Source: Prochilodus magdalenae (Eukaryota; Chordata; Actinopteri; Characiformes; Prochilodontidae). Taken from it: a DNA stretch of 64,000 bases. Under the pieces are notes generated by a model that saw only the letters and a program-made list of their open reading frames with translations, was not told the origin of the DNA and made no database searches. The position numbers and the translations under genes are program-made. How positions within the stretch are numbered: position 1 is the first letter of the stretch; each line of letters starts with the position of its first letter. Shown here piece after piece: positions 25,371 to 36,861 of this stretch. The DNA is taken from the NCBI GenBank assembly GCA_024036415.1, contig JAMWET010001278.1, forward strand, positions 503,501-567,500, in the 5' to 3' direction.

Positions 25371-26110
25371 AAGGAAGTACAACTTTACACTGAAGTCTAG
25401 ACAGTTGTGTTGTTGAGTAAATTTCTATAACAATGGCTGCAAATACAGTGGTCAGATAAAGACACGCCATTCTGATACTTAATTTATAAACGCCTTTCTC
25501 TTCCTAGCTGAACTGTCCTGTTCCATTTCATGGCAAGCTTGTGTATTTGTCTGGCCCCTGAACAACGGGACCTTATCAGCCTGATAGCTCAGGAACAGGA
25601 GTCTCAAGGATGAGCAGTAGAGTCAGATTCATGATTCAACTCATCATCTAAATGCACAGGCAACTCCAGCAGCCACAGTTCCAGGCTCCTGCTCAGGGCT
25701 CCATGTTGCCACAAGAATACCCCAGGCTGGCATCTAGTACTGGTGATAAGTGTAAATGAGGTATGAATGAATGATACAGACCACAGCTGCTTTTAAAGTG
25801 GGGCAATTAAATCCAAGGTACTGTAACACGGCTGACCCCTGGACCTGATCTAAAGAAAACACCAGCCAGTGTAAGCATGTTTTTGTTTTTCTACACAAAC
25901 AGCCCAAAACATAACCCTAACGTTCATCAATCCTCAACCGTAACCCTTGACAAAATCCACACCCCAGTTTTAACCTTTACTTTGCCCTCAATCCAAACAC
26001 ACACACACAGAATTTGCACACAACATGTTGCACCAATGCGCGCACACACACACACACACATTGCAAATTGTGGGGAAACTACACAGACTTATATTGATTG
26101 ATATAAAGTA

Positions 26111-26118
26111 AAAAAAAA

Positions 26119-26182
<64 letters not shown>
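26111..26182. repeat. poly-A then long (TA)n
   Basis: Twelve A residues are followed by about 29 uninterrupted TA units. The tract abuts the TTAA-flanked MITE that starts at 26,186. Confidence 0.95.
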
Positions 26183-26186
<4 letters not shown>

Positions 26187-26408
26187 GTTACTATAAGCAC
26201 ACAGCATATAAAATATGCCATAACTTTTGCACAAGACATATATTTTTACATATTTATTTTATGTATATGCCATGCAGATTTTAGATTTTTCGCCAATATG
26301 TTAAATCTAAAAAGACTGTAGGAAGGCTTAGTGCAGATGGCGTAAAACCAAGTTTCACATTCACAGAGACATTTTTAAAGATATGCTGTGTGCTTATAGT
26401 AACTTTAA
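26182..26408. mobile_element. TTAA-flanked MITE with perfect 24-bp TIRs
   Basis: TTAA at 26,182-26,185 and TTAA at 26,405-26,408 enclose a 219-bp element. Its ends, AGTTACTATAAGCACACAGC plus four more bases, are perfect inverted repeats. A second perfect inverted repeat (TTTTAGATTT / AAATCTAAAA, 14-nt spacer) lies inside at about 26,279-26,312. There is no coding capacity. TTAA target duplications are typical of piggyBac and Kolobok elements. The perfect termini imply recent activity relative to the other elements here. Confidence 0.85.
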
Positions 26409-26439
26409 CTCTGCCTTCACTGGAAACACAACTGATAAC

Positions 26440-27840
26440 ATTTCCTTTCAGCAACTTACAGGCTTTCTGTCCATAAATAGCTCTCTAAACAATTTTCATG
26501 TCTGGACTCACACAGCCTGATCACAGCACAGAGACTGCTCTAATTAAGGTTATCAATGACATTCATTTAAATACAGACTAGAAAAATATCTTTGCTACCA
26601 CTGCTCAAACTCAGTGCTGGCTTTGATCCCACTGACCATAAAATTCTCATAGATAGACTTGAGAACTGTCCTAAAATAGTTTAGTTCCTACCTGCAAGGA
26701 ACAAACTACTTTTTTGAAATAGAAAATAAAGTTACTTAGAGCCGGTGCCCTCTGGGTTCAATTCTTGGGTTCTTATTTCATTTATACGTGCTTCCCCTTG
26801 GCAAAATGTGGGATATCTTAGCACAGCTATGGAGATGACACTCAGATCATTTTTTCCCTCTGCCTGAACAACTACTGTCCCCTTGACTCACTGTGTAAGT
26901 GCTTTGAGCACACATATAACGGAATGGAACACAACTTTCTGCAGTTAAAGAAAGATAAAACAGAGCTGATTTTATTTAGGAACAACAATGGGAAGCACAG
27001 ACTAGATGTTTATCTGGATTTACAGAACTTTTAAAGCATGCAGCCTTAGTGTGCTAATGGACTCTGATCACAGTTTGAGTAATCAAGTTAAAGCTATCGC
27101 CCGATCAGCATTCTATCACCTTAAGAACATCATCAGGATTAGGGATTTTCTGATTAAACTAGACCTGGAGAAACTTTTTTATGGTCTTCTAACAGGACCT
27201 CCAAAAAAGACAAACTGCAAAAAAAACCAACAGAAACTAAAAAATAACACATTACCGCCAATCCAAATCTGTACACTGCCTATTAGTATGTAACAGATTA
27301 GACTTTATGGTATTACTGGTCTACAGGCATAACTATGGCTTAATGGTATAGGGTGAGCATTTATACCTACTATGTTTCAGAGGTGCAAACCTAGCAGAAT
27401 TCTCAGATCCTGAGTCAGTTAGCAAGATTAAACATGAAGCAGCAGTGTTTAGCTACTATGCTGCTTTTAAATGGAACTACTAGACTAACCAGCATTAGAA
27501 GAGCCCTGATACTAGACACATTTCAAATCAGTCTGAAAGCTTTCTTGTTTGAGTAGCTTCAGCTAAATTAAAAGCACTGTTAGCTCTATCGCACATGTAT
27601 CCTGTGACAGCACCTTATTACCCTAATTAATTTAATTTAATTTAATGTTTTTTATTTTCTTTCTGTTTAATATATCGTTGTAATCAAGTATAAATGAGAT
27701 TTTTATTCATGTTTTATTTCTATTCTGCTGTTTTTAACCTGAATTATCTTTGTATTTAATCATTTGTAGAGCGCTGACCGCAGTGTATGAAAGATGCCAT
27801 ATGAAACCAGTGGCCTTGCCTTCAACAAATAAACATTCAT
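26440..27840 (+). pseudogene. LINE relic, L2/CR1-like reverse transcriptase
   Basis: Plus-strand frames, broken by stops and shifts, show RT domain pieces in order. HSTETALIKVINDIH comes first, then LLDxSAAFD-like VLALIPLTIKFS remnants and LDRLEN, then GVPQGSILGSLLF-like GAL*VQFLGSYF remnants. TELILFRNNNG and RSAFYHLKNIIRIRD with GLLTGPPKK follow, and LDTFQISLKAFLF lies near the C-terminus. These blocks are characteristic of vertebrate L2/CR1/Rex1-type LINEs. The 3' end (GAGCGCTGACCGCAGTGTATGAAAG...ATATGAAA, then AAATAAA) resembles the common tail of such elements. The region between LDRLEN and the AAF/AFYHLKN motif is shortened and YADD is not readable. It is inactive. Confidence 0.75.
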
Positions 27841-27849
27841 TGTGTGTTA

Positions 27850-29550
27850 TAGTGTGTTCTCTGTAGAGGATGTGTTATTTACTTTCAGTTAGAGAATCCA
27901 CAGAACATGTGATTTGCCTAGGGGGTGTTCAAACCTCTGCGTATGACTTTATATTTATTTACTTTAGCCTCTGAGTTAACTGGCATTCCGAATAAATTTG
28001 GGTACAAACTGTGCAATGAGAAAATGAAAACATTTCTCCTTGTTCTCCTTATGAGGCTGAAAATCCTTGGAAATAAACTGTTGCCAGAGAAAAATAGGAA
28101 CTTTCAAAGTCATCACCAGCAGCCAGCAAGTACAGTTTCTTATTTCACGAGCCAACAGGAGGTTGTTACAGCATGCGTTAATGCACACAGCTGACCTTCA
28201 TTTATGATGGTTTATTCATTTATTTCATTTCCCTATTTTGACTGATCTGAACTGAATCTCTTTTAGGGCTTTTGACTGGCTAATCCCTGGATTGTGTCTG
28301 TGTGTCTGTGTTATTAATATTCCCCAGTGGGTTGCATGTCCACCAGGACATTATTTCTTAGCCTCTGATCGTCCCGAAGCTCCAGGGGGGATTAGAATAG
28401 AGTCTAATCCTCCAGCAGGTAGACAGGGTCCATTTCCTTAATACTCACTGTCTGTACTTTCCCTTTGTTTGTGTACAAGTAGAACTGATCTTCACCCATT
28501 CTGCTTTCAAGGGCCTCATTGTCTGGCTTTAGGTGGCTGGAAGGCTCATTCGAACCTGCAGAAGAGTAAAGAGCAGAAGTTTAGTAACCTCAGTCGAGCT
28601 GTTGCTTATAACAGCTGTATTCCTGACTCTCATGGGACACTCCTGAAAAGAGACATGAAAATGTAGACAAAGCTTCAGTAGGAGCCTAGGTAAATGCAAC
28701 ATGTTCCATGAAATGTGAGCACATTATTCTGGGCTGGTTATCACTTCCCTGCATCTCTGTGACATGAAGTTTAGCTGGGCTTGTTTAGATCACTCGCACC
28801 AATATCGGTCGCTGTGCTAGCATCATCACCTCTGATTGAAACAAAATTACTTCCGGCTCTTTCAGTGCTTCACTGCCAGTGGGGTGCATGCAGCATAGCT
28901 CGACTGTGGACATAATTTGTGAAGCTATTCATCAGGGCAGCAAGTGTTTGTTTGCTGTAAACATTAGACAGAAAGACCAACTCAAAGCCAAGCTTGTGTT
29001 CGTCTAAAAGCATTCTTCTAACCAAGATATGAATATTTGTTCAGTGGTGGCCAGACCTCCAAAATGGTGGTCCAAAACATATTATTTCCACAAAGAAATA
29101 AAAAAACAAAATAACACAGGTGACTTAGTAATTAACAGGCCACTAACTGACTAACTATGTTATTGAATGCTTACACATCTCTCTAAACCCTACTGGCTTG
29201 CACAACACTGAGTTCAGTATTAGATAGCAAACTCTACTAGCTCCTCCACTTTGATGAAGAACAACAGACTGTTTTTATAACTAGTTCATGTTCTGAAGTC
29301 TTTTTATTTGGTTTGGTTGTGTTCACACCAGTTAACACATTTGTTTATTGGTCAGGATTATTGCAGGGATGAACATGCTCTGCCACACTGAAGAGTGTTG
29401 GTAAAGGGTAAAATGTGCTGACGTGAACTGACACTAAGGAAGAGCCCTCCTGCAATTCTTGCTGGACCACTGCTCATTTCTCTGGTGGGGACCTGACTAC
29501 AGGTGGAGTCTTCATATGGCAAATGTACTAAAGTTTTCTAAAACTTTCTG
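27850..29550. other. intergenic stretch with possible regulatory block
   Basis: No gene recognised. Around 28,330-28,460 the sequence is G+C-richer and contains a palindromic pair of TAATCC sites (GGATTAGA at 28,389 and TCTAATCC at 28,403). This is the binding core of OTX/PITX-type homeodomain proteins. Confidence 0.4.
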
Positions 29551-29555
29551 ATCTT

Positions 29556-30990
29556 GTTATGTTTTGCATTATTTGTTGTATTTTTATTCTGATCTAGCTT
29601 CATGTTATATTATGAGTTTGAGCTTTATGTCGTATGTGCTTATACCACATGGCTGTACTTCAGTTTGATTCTTAACTCCTGTATATTAATTTGTAAAAGT
29701 TTTGCATGTGTAAAGCTAAAGTTATTCTTCTTTTCTAGAATGTATTTACTGGACTCGCTTTACAGGGTCTTCAGGGTGCTAGCAGTAGAACCGAAAGCTG
29801 ACAGTGATATAGCGTTTTATTATGCAGCATTCTGTTCAGCTGTGCTAGTTCTAATTAAAGTTCCATTATGGCAAGAACCTTGAGTTGTCCAAGTTCTTTG
29901 GCGATCCCTCAATGCTACAATGGTGTTGGACATGGCTTAAGGCCAGAGACAAGAGGGCATGCCAAGAGAGGCGCGCCACGGTGTGGTGGGAGGTGAGGTA
30001 CAGTAGAGCATGAGGAAAAAGAGTGCTCTCCCAAAGACAACAAAGGTTCAGCAGCTTGGTACAGATCCATAGATAGCCTGGGGGGATGTTAAGGTGGGCA
30101 AGTGTGGCCTGCGCCCATTCAGGATTAACTGCACTAAGGAAAGTGCCACCACAGAGAAAAACTGGGCCCACTCATCCTCAGTACAGAGAATGTGGTGATG
30201 ATCACCTTCACGGTCTGGTGGTGCTCCATTTCAACCTACCTAATAAGGTGCTGGACTGTGAGATGTCATGGTGGCAGAGTGGGAGGTTGCTAGCACCCAT
30301 AAGCAAGATTTGGTGACATAGTGGATAAGGAGAAGTGGGATGTGCCAGTGGGATGGGTGCTTTTCCAGGTTGGCTGTTTTGCTTTTGTGTCTGGTGGTGT
30401 TGGATGGGTGCCCTATTCACCCCTTCACATTCAGGAGGACCACAACACCCACGGGGATGCTTGATTATCCCACAGACTGGACATCTACAAAGAGGAACCA
30501 TGAGACTCCTAGGCATTTCTAGGACCTGGTCTGCTGGGACTAGGGCTGATAAGTTGCGTAGTTGTTGCCCTTCAATAAATGGTGGGGGCCATGTGGCTTC
30601 AGAGCACACCCATGTTCTACTAGTATGAAATAATTTTTAGTATTTGTTATGCTTTGCATGAACTGTTATTTTGAAGGCCAGGCTAGGTTCTGTGTGTGTT
30701 ATTGTAGCAAGCTTCAAGGAGCCTAGCAGTACACAGTGTAGCTAACAGGGAGTAGCTGTGAGGAAGCCTGAGGCAGAGCAGCCATTTTTCCCTCTGTATT
30801 CTGTTTGCCATGACAAGTCTCCAGTATAACTGAGTTATGGACCAGATCTTCAACTTGTCTTTGTAGTCTTTGGAGAAGCCCCACATGCCACAGTACTAAA
30901 ATTGTCACTGAAGTGGTACCCTGGAGGGTAGGTCTTCAGTACTTTTAGTGAGGGAGTATAATTCCTTATTTTATTGCTGTTCTATTTTTT
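29556..30990 (+). mobile_element. possible degenerate LTR-type or unknown element
   Basis: TGTTATGTTTTGCAT at 29,556 and TGTTATGCTTTGCAT at 30,646 could be starts of two diverged terminal repeats about 1.1 kb apart. Each has some further loose matches (CTAGCAGTA). The region between is unusually open in several frames but contains no recognisable gag, protease or RT motif. A chance resemblance cannot be excluded. Confidence 0.2.
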
Positions 30991-31069
30991 AAACTGCACT
31001 GACTCCACACACTTTGACTCCGGGCATTTCTGTTCTGTTTTAAAACATTAGATTATGAAAAGGTACAAA

Positions 31070-32010
31070 CACATTCATCATTGAAATAATAGCTGCACTA
31101 TTAATGAAATTAACGAACAGGAATTAAACTTGGTGGGTAGGTTTTTGTGAGATATCAGCAAGGACGGGCCTTATCACTGTACCTGAAAGACTACTTAAGG
31201 TCTTGCTGTTGTGCATGCTGTCCTTTCTGATTTGTGCTGTTGTGTTGGTAGCATCCTTTGCAACTGAAGTATGCCTCGGAGAAGATTTCAAAAGCAATTC
31301 AAGCAGTTGGACAGGGGTCGCATCATAGGGCCCCAGGAAGTGGTATGGTCCTATTGATGTATTGTGTGCCATACTGGTGGGCGGATGCTGCCATAGCATG
31401 CTGTTGGCGGCAGTGCATAGAAGGATGCACACACCAGGGACCTAAAGGATCTGGCAGACCTATACAAACCACTGAGAGAAGGAACCGATGAGTTATGGTA
31501 TAACCGGGGACATTCAGTGAGCAGTGGAGCCCTGCATGTGTCATCCTGTTAGTGCCAGCACCATTGGTAGGACTATATCCACATAGACCGCTACAATGAC
31601 TGCCCTTAACACCACGTCAACATCACTAAAGACTGTAATGGTGTCGTGCCAGACTGTCATAGAGTTATTTCGAATGGCAGCGGGACATCTTCAGTGATAA
31701 GTTCTGCTTTTGACTTGGTGGAGATGAGCTGTTTGTTGCCATGTATGTCCAGAAGGCCTAGTGTCACTACACCTTCAACCCTACTGCAAAATCTGCAGGA
31801 ACTGTGTGAGAATATTCAAGTCTCATAAGAACGATTATCACAGGACACCATTATGAACCTCTACAACTCCATGCAGAGACCTCTGGCATGTTGCCCATAT
31901 CAATCTAAATAAATTATGATTTATTGTTCCTGGTAATCTTTATCTTCCTTCCCAACAGCACTGCAATCTGACACTTCCTTCTGGGTGAAACAAATTTTTC
32001 ATGATGAGTG
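31070..32010 (+). pseudogene. Tc1-like transposon relic, same family as 1.3 kb
   Basis: The transposase start is visible at 31,271: MPRRRFQKQFKQLDRGRIIG, the N-terminal helix-turn-helix region of a Tc1 subgroup whose proteins begin MPRRR. It is followed by a stop after VVWSY. Further on, WQRDIFSDKFCF at about 31,675 matches the block around the second catalytic Asp. LYNSMQRPLACC at about 31,860 is the C-terminal block also present at 1.3 kb. The right end reads GACACTTCCTTCTGGGTG, then GATGAGTG at 32,010, the complement of CACTCATC. A decayed left end may start at about 31,070 (CACATTCATCAT). Several stops and frame shifts make it non-functional, and the middle is shortened. Confidence 0.8.
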
Positions 32011-32599
32011 TCTGTACCTTAACTCTGGGAAAGAAACCTAATTGTGGTACACAGTCGGACCTTGCTTGTAGTAATATATAGGGTATAGGGTCTTAATTAT
32101 CTGGGGATTGTTTTTCAATTCAGAATCGGCTCAAACAAAGAGGCACTGTGTGAAAAAGTGAAGATCCTTTCAGGTTAATGAGATGCGCATAAAATGCAAG
32201 AGAGCAATTAAAACAAAGGTTGTGATGCAGATGCACACAGTTTCCTTTTCACCACAAATGTGGTCTCTGTGACATGTTTATCGTTTGCCTCTTAGTCAAA
32301 AATTCATCACTTATATATTTTATTTATTTGCTTAAATAGATTCCAGTCCCGCAGTTGTTCAAAACCTACCAAAGCCTTCCTAAATGCATGAGAAGCAGAT
32401 GAAAAAATTAGCACAAACAGCTGAAAGACAGCATCGACCATAATGAAAGACCAGAATGTAAACAGTCCTGATTTAATCTAATTGTATCAGTCTCTGCTTG
32501 TGTCTTTATATGTTTTAGGATTAATATGGGAATAATAAAGATTAATAAGCCTTGAGTTAATGGGGTTGAGATTGACGCAACAAGCTGATTCAATCTGCT

Positions 32600-32940
32600 A
32601 CACTTGTTTCTCCATCATCCTCTTCCTCTCCATCTTTTTCCCTTCCTCTCTTCCTCTCGCCCTTCATGTGTGACATTTCCCTGAATCTCTCGCCTTTACG
32701 CTCCTGCCTCCCCCGGGTTTCTCTCTGCCTGTGTGCAGACATGAGGAGTCGTGGCACGTGTGCTCTCTGCCTTTCCCTCCGTCCTCACCCCTCCTTCCTC
32801 TGTTGCTCTTTCCCCTGTTTCTCTCTCTCTTTATTCTTTCTATTTCTTTTTATTTTTCATTAGATGGCTCTCTCTTGCTTCTTCGTACCTCACCTTTCTC
32901 TTCTTCTCACTTACTGCACATCCTTCCTGCATTGTTCCTC
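32600..32940. repeat. pyrimidine-rich low-complexity tract
   Basis: A long CT-rich segment (TCTCTC, CCTTCC, TTTCTTT runs) that opens three overlapping plus-strand frames rich in Ser/Leu/Phe. The amino-acid bias follows from base composition, so these frames are not called as genes. Confidence 0.8.
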
Positions 32941-33296
32941 ATTTCAGATATTCAGATTGGTCTTCTACTAAAGGGATCTATGCAACAATGCTGGGATTCA
33001 GGTCCCAGGCAAATTCCTATTGGCATTGGTAATGACAAGGTTAAGCGACAGTTCTGCAGCAGGACAAATTAATGGCACTTTCTCTTTAACAAAAATGGAG
33101 GTGTGGTTAATTTCTGAGGTTTGATTTTTAGTACTGCACTGGAGCTGGAAAGCTAGTTTGGCTGACAACACACCACATCAGGAACGCAAACTGACCCAAA
33201 TGCCTTACATAATCAGTCTTGCCTCAACCATACTGAGCTACTATATAAACTCAAGATCACTGAGATGGACGTATCCCCTCTGTGTGTGTTCTATCT

Positions 33297-33352
33297 CATC
33301 TTCTTCCTCTTTCTCTTCTTCTTCTTTTTCTTCTTCTTCTTCTTCTTCTTCT
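33297..33352. repeat. (TTC)n microsatellite
   Basis: TTC/TCT triplets with small interruptions. They encode a poly-Ser run in the plus-strand frame that is not a credible protein. Confidence 0.9.
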
Positions 33353-33782
33353 CTTTCCCTCTTTCTCACTCCTGAACTGAATGTGCATGGCTGTGTGGTC
33401 ACAGTATGGACTGAAAAAACAGTACAGAGTCAAAGTGGTCAAACAGAGAGAGAGAGAGTGAGAGACAGAGAGACAGAGATAGAAAACAAGAAAGAGTGGG
33501 AGGGTAGGTGGATGGATGGAAGGATGAAGGATGAATGGATGTGTGGACCAATTAATGTATTAATAGATAAGAACATTATATTTTGAATTAGGCAAACCCA
33601 TGACAACAGTGTTGGGTGAAGTGAGTGAGATTTGTGCAGAGCAACAGTCAAAGAGAGTGATGTGATGGAGATGAAAAAGGTAGGGGGAGAGAGCAAGGGA
33701 TGAGGAGGTAGAGAAAAATAATGTACTGTAAAGTGAATACAGTAAAGTTCAAACATGGTTAAAAACAGTGCACTATATAAGG

Positions 33783-33786
<4 letters not shown>

Positions 33787-33821
<35 letters not shown>

Positions 33822-33823
33822 GA

Positions 33824-33870
<47 letters not shown>
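33787..33870. repeat. (GA)n microsatellite, compound
   Basis: Two GA arrays separated by a short GTGAGAGTGTGTGTGT insert. The purity suggests a polymorphic locus. It opens a long minus-strand Ser/Leu frame that is an artefact. Confidence 0.95.
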
Positions 33871-33872
<2 letters not shown>

Positions 33873-34539
33873 GTATTTTCCAGCCATTATCCCTGCTATA
33901 CGTTCTGTCTGTGAAGGGTGAGACTGTGCTTTGGAAAGACATGAAAGAGCAGTCGGCTGCTGTCATTATTGCCGAGCGTCTGGCCTCCTAAAAGCACAGC
34001 TCTAACGGGAAGAGGAGCAGGGTAGAATAAATGTTTGTTTTCTGTAAGTAGCGAGAGCGATGAGCCTGAGTGTGTGTGAAAGAGGCTCAAGCGAGAGGTG
34101 TTGCCCCTCCGCATGCTCTCCCCGTGTCTGAGGAATTTCTCTCACACACACACGTGCACATCCTGACACACACTCTGACATAAACACTGAGATGGAGAGC
34201 GAGGCTTTTACAGACCGTTACACATAAACAAATCACGCTGTCGCTTACACAACCTAATGCAAACACATCATTGCTATAACCAGGGCGCACATATGGAGGG
34301 ATGTTACATGCTGATACCTCAGGCATACACATATACATGTGGTGTATGCTAACATGAGTATATTTGTACACCTACAAATTTATGGCAGTTTAAGGCAACC
34401 TGTGCTTATCAGGAGAGCAGGTTAGTCATCACCCCGGTTTAGACTGTCCGTGAAATCCGAGTTCACCCACCGCTGCTTACTTCAGTTCCACTGGCTGTTC
34501 TGAATTTCTGCATCATGAAATCAATGGAAGTAAAATCAT

Positions 34540-34665
34540 TCTGAGTAGTCTGACGTCAAATACCCTGTTGTAAAGAAACCAAGTCTGAACTGTTCACAGT
34601 GGCAATAGAAACCAGACATCTAAAGGGTTTAATACCTCTTATAGTTAATGAAATAGTTACATACA
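34540..34665 (+). repeat. dispersed repeat family C, copy 2
   Basis: Contains AAGTCTGAACTGTTCACAG, GAAACCAGACATCTAAAG and AATACCTCT, collinear with copies at 11.8, 51.6 and 59.9 kb. Confidence 0.7.
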
Positions 34666-34706
34666 AGGTTTGATTGATGCTTGATGCTGTATCCCAAATA
34701 AAACTA

Positions 34707-35239
34707 CAGGGGTTGGACAATGAAACTGAAACACCTGTCATTTTAGTGTGGGAGGTCTCATGGCTAAATTGGATTAGCCTGGTGGCCAATCTTCATTAAT
34801 TGCACATTGCACCAGTAAGAGCAGAGTGTGAAGGTTCAGTTAGCAGGTAAGAGCACAGTTCTGCTCAAAATACTGCAATGCACACAACATTATGGGTGAC
34901 ATACCAGAGTTCAAAAGAGGACAGATTGTTGGTGCACGTCTTGCTGGCGCATCTGTGACCAAGACAGCAAGTCTTTGTGATGTATCAAGAGCCACGGTAT
35001 CCAGGGTAATGTCAGCATACCACCAAGAAGGACGAACCACATCCAACAGGATTAACTGTGGACACAAGAGGAAGCTGTCTGAAAGGGATGTTCGGGTGCT
35101 AACCCGGATTGTATCCAAAAAACATAAAACCCCGGCTGCCCAAATGACGCTGTATTGGCCGCAAAAGGAGGCCCTACACCATACTAATAAATGATTGTGG
35201 TCTAAAACCAGGTGTTTCAGTTTCATTGTCCAACCCCTG
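34707..35239 (+). mobile_element. Tc1-like DBD-only element, copy 1 (533 bp)
   Basis: The element is bounded by perfect 31-bp terminal inverted repeats beginning CAGGGGTTGGACAATGAAAC and flanked by TA on each side (34,705-34,706 and 35,240-35,241). It contains one uninterrupted 100-codon frame for the transposase DNA-binding domain and none of the DDE catalytic domain. A second copy, nearly identical by eye, lies inverted at 43,635-44,165. The two copies share the same internal deletion, so the deletion predates their spread and the short form itself has been mobilised in trans. Confidence 0.95.
34892..35194 (+). CDS. Tc1-like transposase DNA-binding domain, DDE domain deleted (100 aa)
   Basis: The start is ATG in MGDIPEFKRGQIVGARLAG. 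Residues about 8-50 form the first helix-turn-helix (GASVTKTASLCDVSRATVSR). They are followed by a linker with a basic GHKRKL segment at about 57-62 (an AT-hook-like GRPRKL position in this family) and a second helix-turn-helix from about 62 to 85 (SERDVRVLTRIV). In full-length relatives of about 340 aa this paired-like region binds the terminal repeats. Here the frame jumps after AAQMT into the last codons of the ancestral gene, but out of phase. The ancestral ending AAKGGPTPY is readable in another frame of the same bases, and the actual tail is LYWPQKEALHHTNK. The protein could at most bind the transposon ends or host sites. It cannot cut DNA, since no catalytic Asp/Glu is present. Expression is unproven. 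Compared with the 43.7-kb copy, the basic motif has His instead of Arg. Confidence 0.6.
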   Translation: MGDIPEFKRGQIVGARLAGASVTKTASLCDVSRATVSRVMSAYHQEGRTTSNRINCGHKRKLSERDVRVLTRIVSKKHKTPAAQMTLYWPQKEALHHTNK

Positions 35240-36691
35240 TATATGCAGTATGAAAACACGTGACACATATAGGTTCATTTTGTTCAATGCAAAGTAAATA
35301 AAATGGCCATATTTGTGTTGTAGATGTGGCAGTCACTGGTTCCTACCACAACTGTGTTAGTCAGTAAGTTCCTCTAAAATTAACTTTTTTTTACATCACA
35401 TCAACATTAATAATAATCCTTCTAACAGTTTTACAAATGAATTATGTAAAAAGTGGAATTCTAATTTAAAGGAAAAAACATTCCAGTTAGCCCAGTTGCA
35501 GTCATCCAGTGTAGTCCTGTTTTGGTGTCTTTAGTTATGCATCTTGAGTAATTATGTCATCTCTGTAATATTTTTCTCTGTAGTTCCAAAATAAATGTGT
35601 CTAAAGTTAGTCTAGTATACTGTAGTAAAAGGAAAGCAGTGCACATTAGCTTCTTGCTTTAATCCACCCCCCTGGAGGCTACAGTAAGTGTGTCACAGTG
35701 GGGAGAATACCATGACTTATGCAGTTTGACTCTGTATGACATACTGTTATTTATAAACAAAGGTGGCAAAGAAAGCACAATCAGTGCACAGCTTTTAGTT
35801 TTTTCAGGTGTGTACTGAATTACACTGTTCTGACTGCAGTTCAGTAAAGCACATGTTTGAAGCACTGCAATGTACAGTGGCTGCACTTGAAGGATGATTG
35901 CAGGGCACAAATCCAGCATTTTGTTGTGTAAATTCAAATCCATGAAAACAATGTAAATGAGGTTTTGCTTTACAGTTGGCACCTATTCTGTATGTCACTA
36001 TAAAACAGTAATACTCTATACTGTGTGCATTGCTTTTACATTTATTCCACTATAATGGCTGCACAGATTCCTTTCCATTTGCTTCTGCTACTATTTTTTA
36101 CAGTGAGTCTATTTTGTTTGTATTTGTATTTGTCTTACGATGAGAGAAAATACCTTGTTAGCATGTCTATTGTTGGACATCTTAAGGCCGAATGCAGCCC
36201 CTTTGCAAAAAGAGTGGGTATGTCGATGCCAACCAATAGCATTGAAGGCTTAACAGTCCAGTCATACACAACTGTCATGCTAATATAGTGATTTCTGTTG
36301 TCTTGAGATGTACAAATTTAACATGTTAATGCAGATGCTGAAAGAACCTTATAGAGCAATTAACATTCCACTGAGCCTTTTTCACACTTCTGTGTTCAGT
36401 GCAGTGAAAACAGACACAGTAGGAAGATTACAGTAGTACTACCATGAATGCATAAGAATACAGAGGACTATTTAACATTAACCTTAACCTGCACATCACT
36501 GACTGTATTCTCCTAAACATTAGACCTCATTGGGTAACTTGTCACAGGATACTTACCTTCTTAGTGATGCAGGTAAATCATGAGTCTGGCGGTGGCAGCC
36601 ATTATAATGGCCACTCGCCAAGAGCCTCAGTAATTGTTGGAGCTAGCAGCACCGAGAGCAGCTCCTCTAATGTGACTGGCAAGAAATTAGA

Positions 36692-36861
36692 ATATCGTCG
36701 CTGTCCAAAGAAAAACAGGTATCTCCAAAATGGCAACTTTACAGGAGAGGCCAAAAACCTCATTTCATTTGAATGGAAGTCAATGGAACCAGACGTCTTA
36801 CCAAGCAGTTTTGGGCCATTTCTGTTGGAGATACATGTTTTTCTTTGGACAGCGACGATAT
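36692..36861. mobile_element. MITE of about 170 bp with long TIRs
   Basis: ATATCGTCGCTGTCCAAAG at the left is matched by its exact complement CTTTGGACAGCGACGATAT at the right. The similarity continues inward (AAAAACAGGTATCTCCAA against the complement of TTGGAGATACATGTTTTT) to give TIRs of about 40 bp. The centre is about 85 bp and non-coding. A decayed relative lies at 16,870-17,015 on the other strand. TA at each end would fit a Tc1/mariner-mobilised element, but the target duplication cannot be separated from the TIR. Confidence 0.85.

Noticed and set aside
30208..30609. Cys-containing minus-strand peptide (CPVCGIIKHPRGCCG) resembling a zinc knuckle
   Set aside because: Spacing does not match CX2CX4HX4C or other standard zinc-binding patterns, and the frame lies inside an unclassified region open on both strands.
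32666..33072. Three overlapping plus-strand frames of 65-113 codons
   Set aside because: CT-rich low-complexity sequence with no domain and no splice or promoter support.
33158..33966. Long open frames of 142 and 175 codons on the two strands
   Set aside because: They run through (TTC)n and (GA)n microsatellites and encode poly-Ser and Ser/Leu runs. The openness comes from the repeat composition.
36025..36288. 87-codon frame with a hydrophobic N-terminal segment like a signal anchor
   Set aside because: No similarity recognised, T-rich composition explains the Leu/Phe run, and no promoter or splice context is visible.
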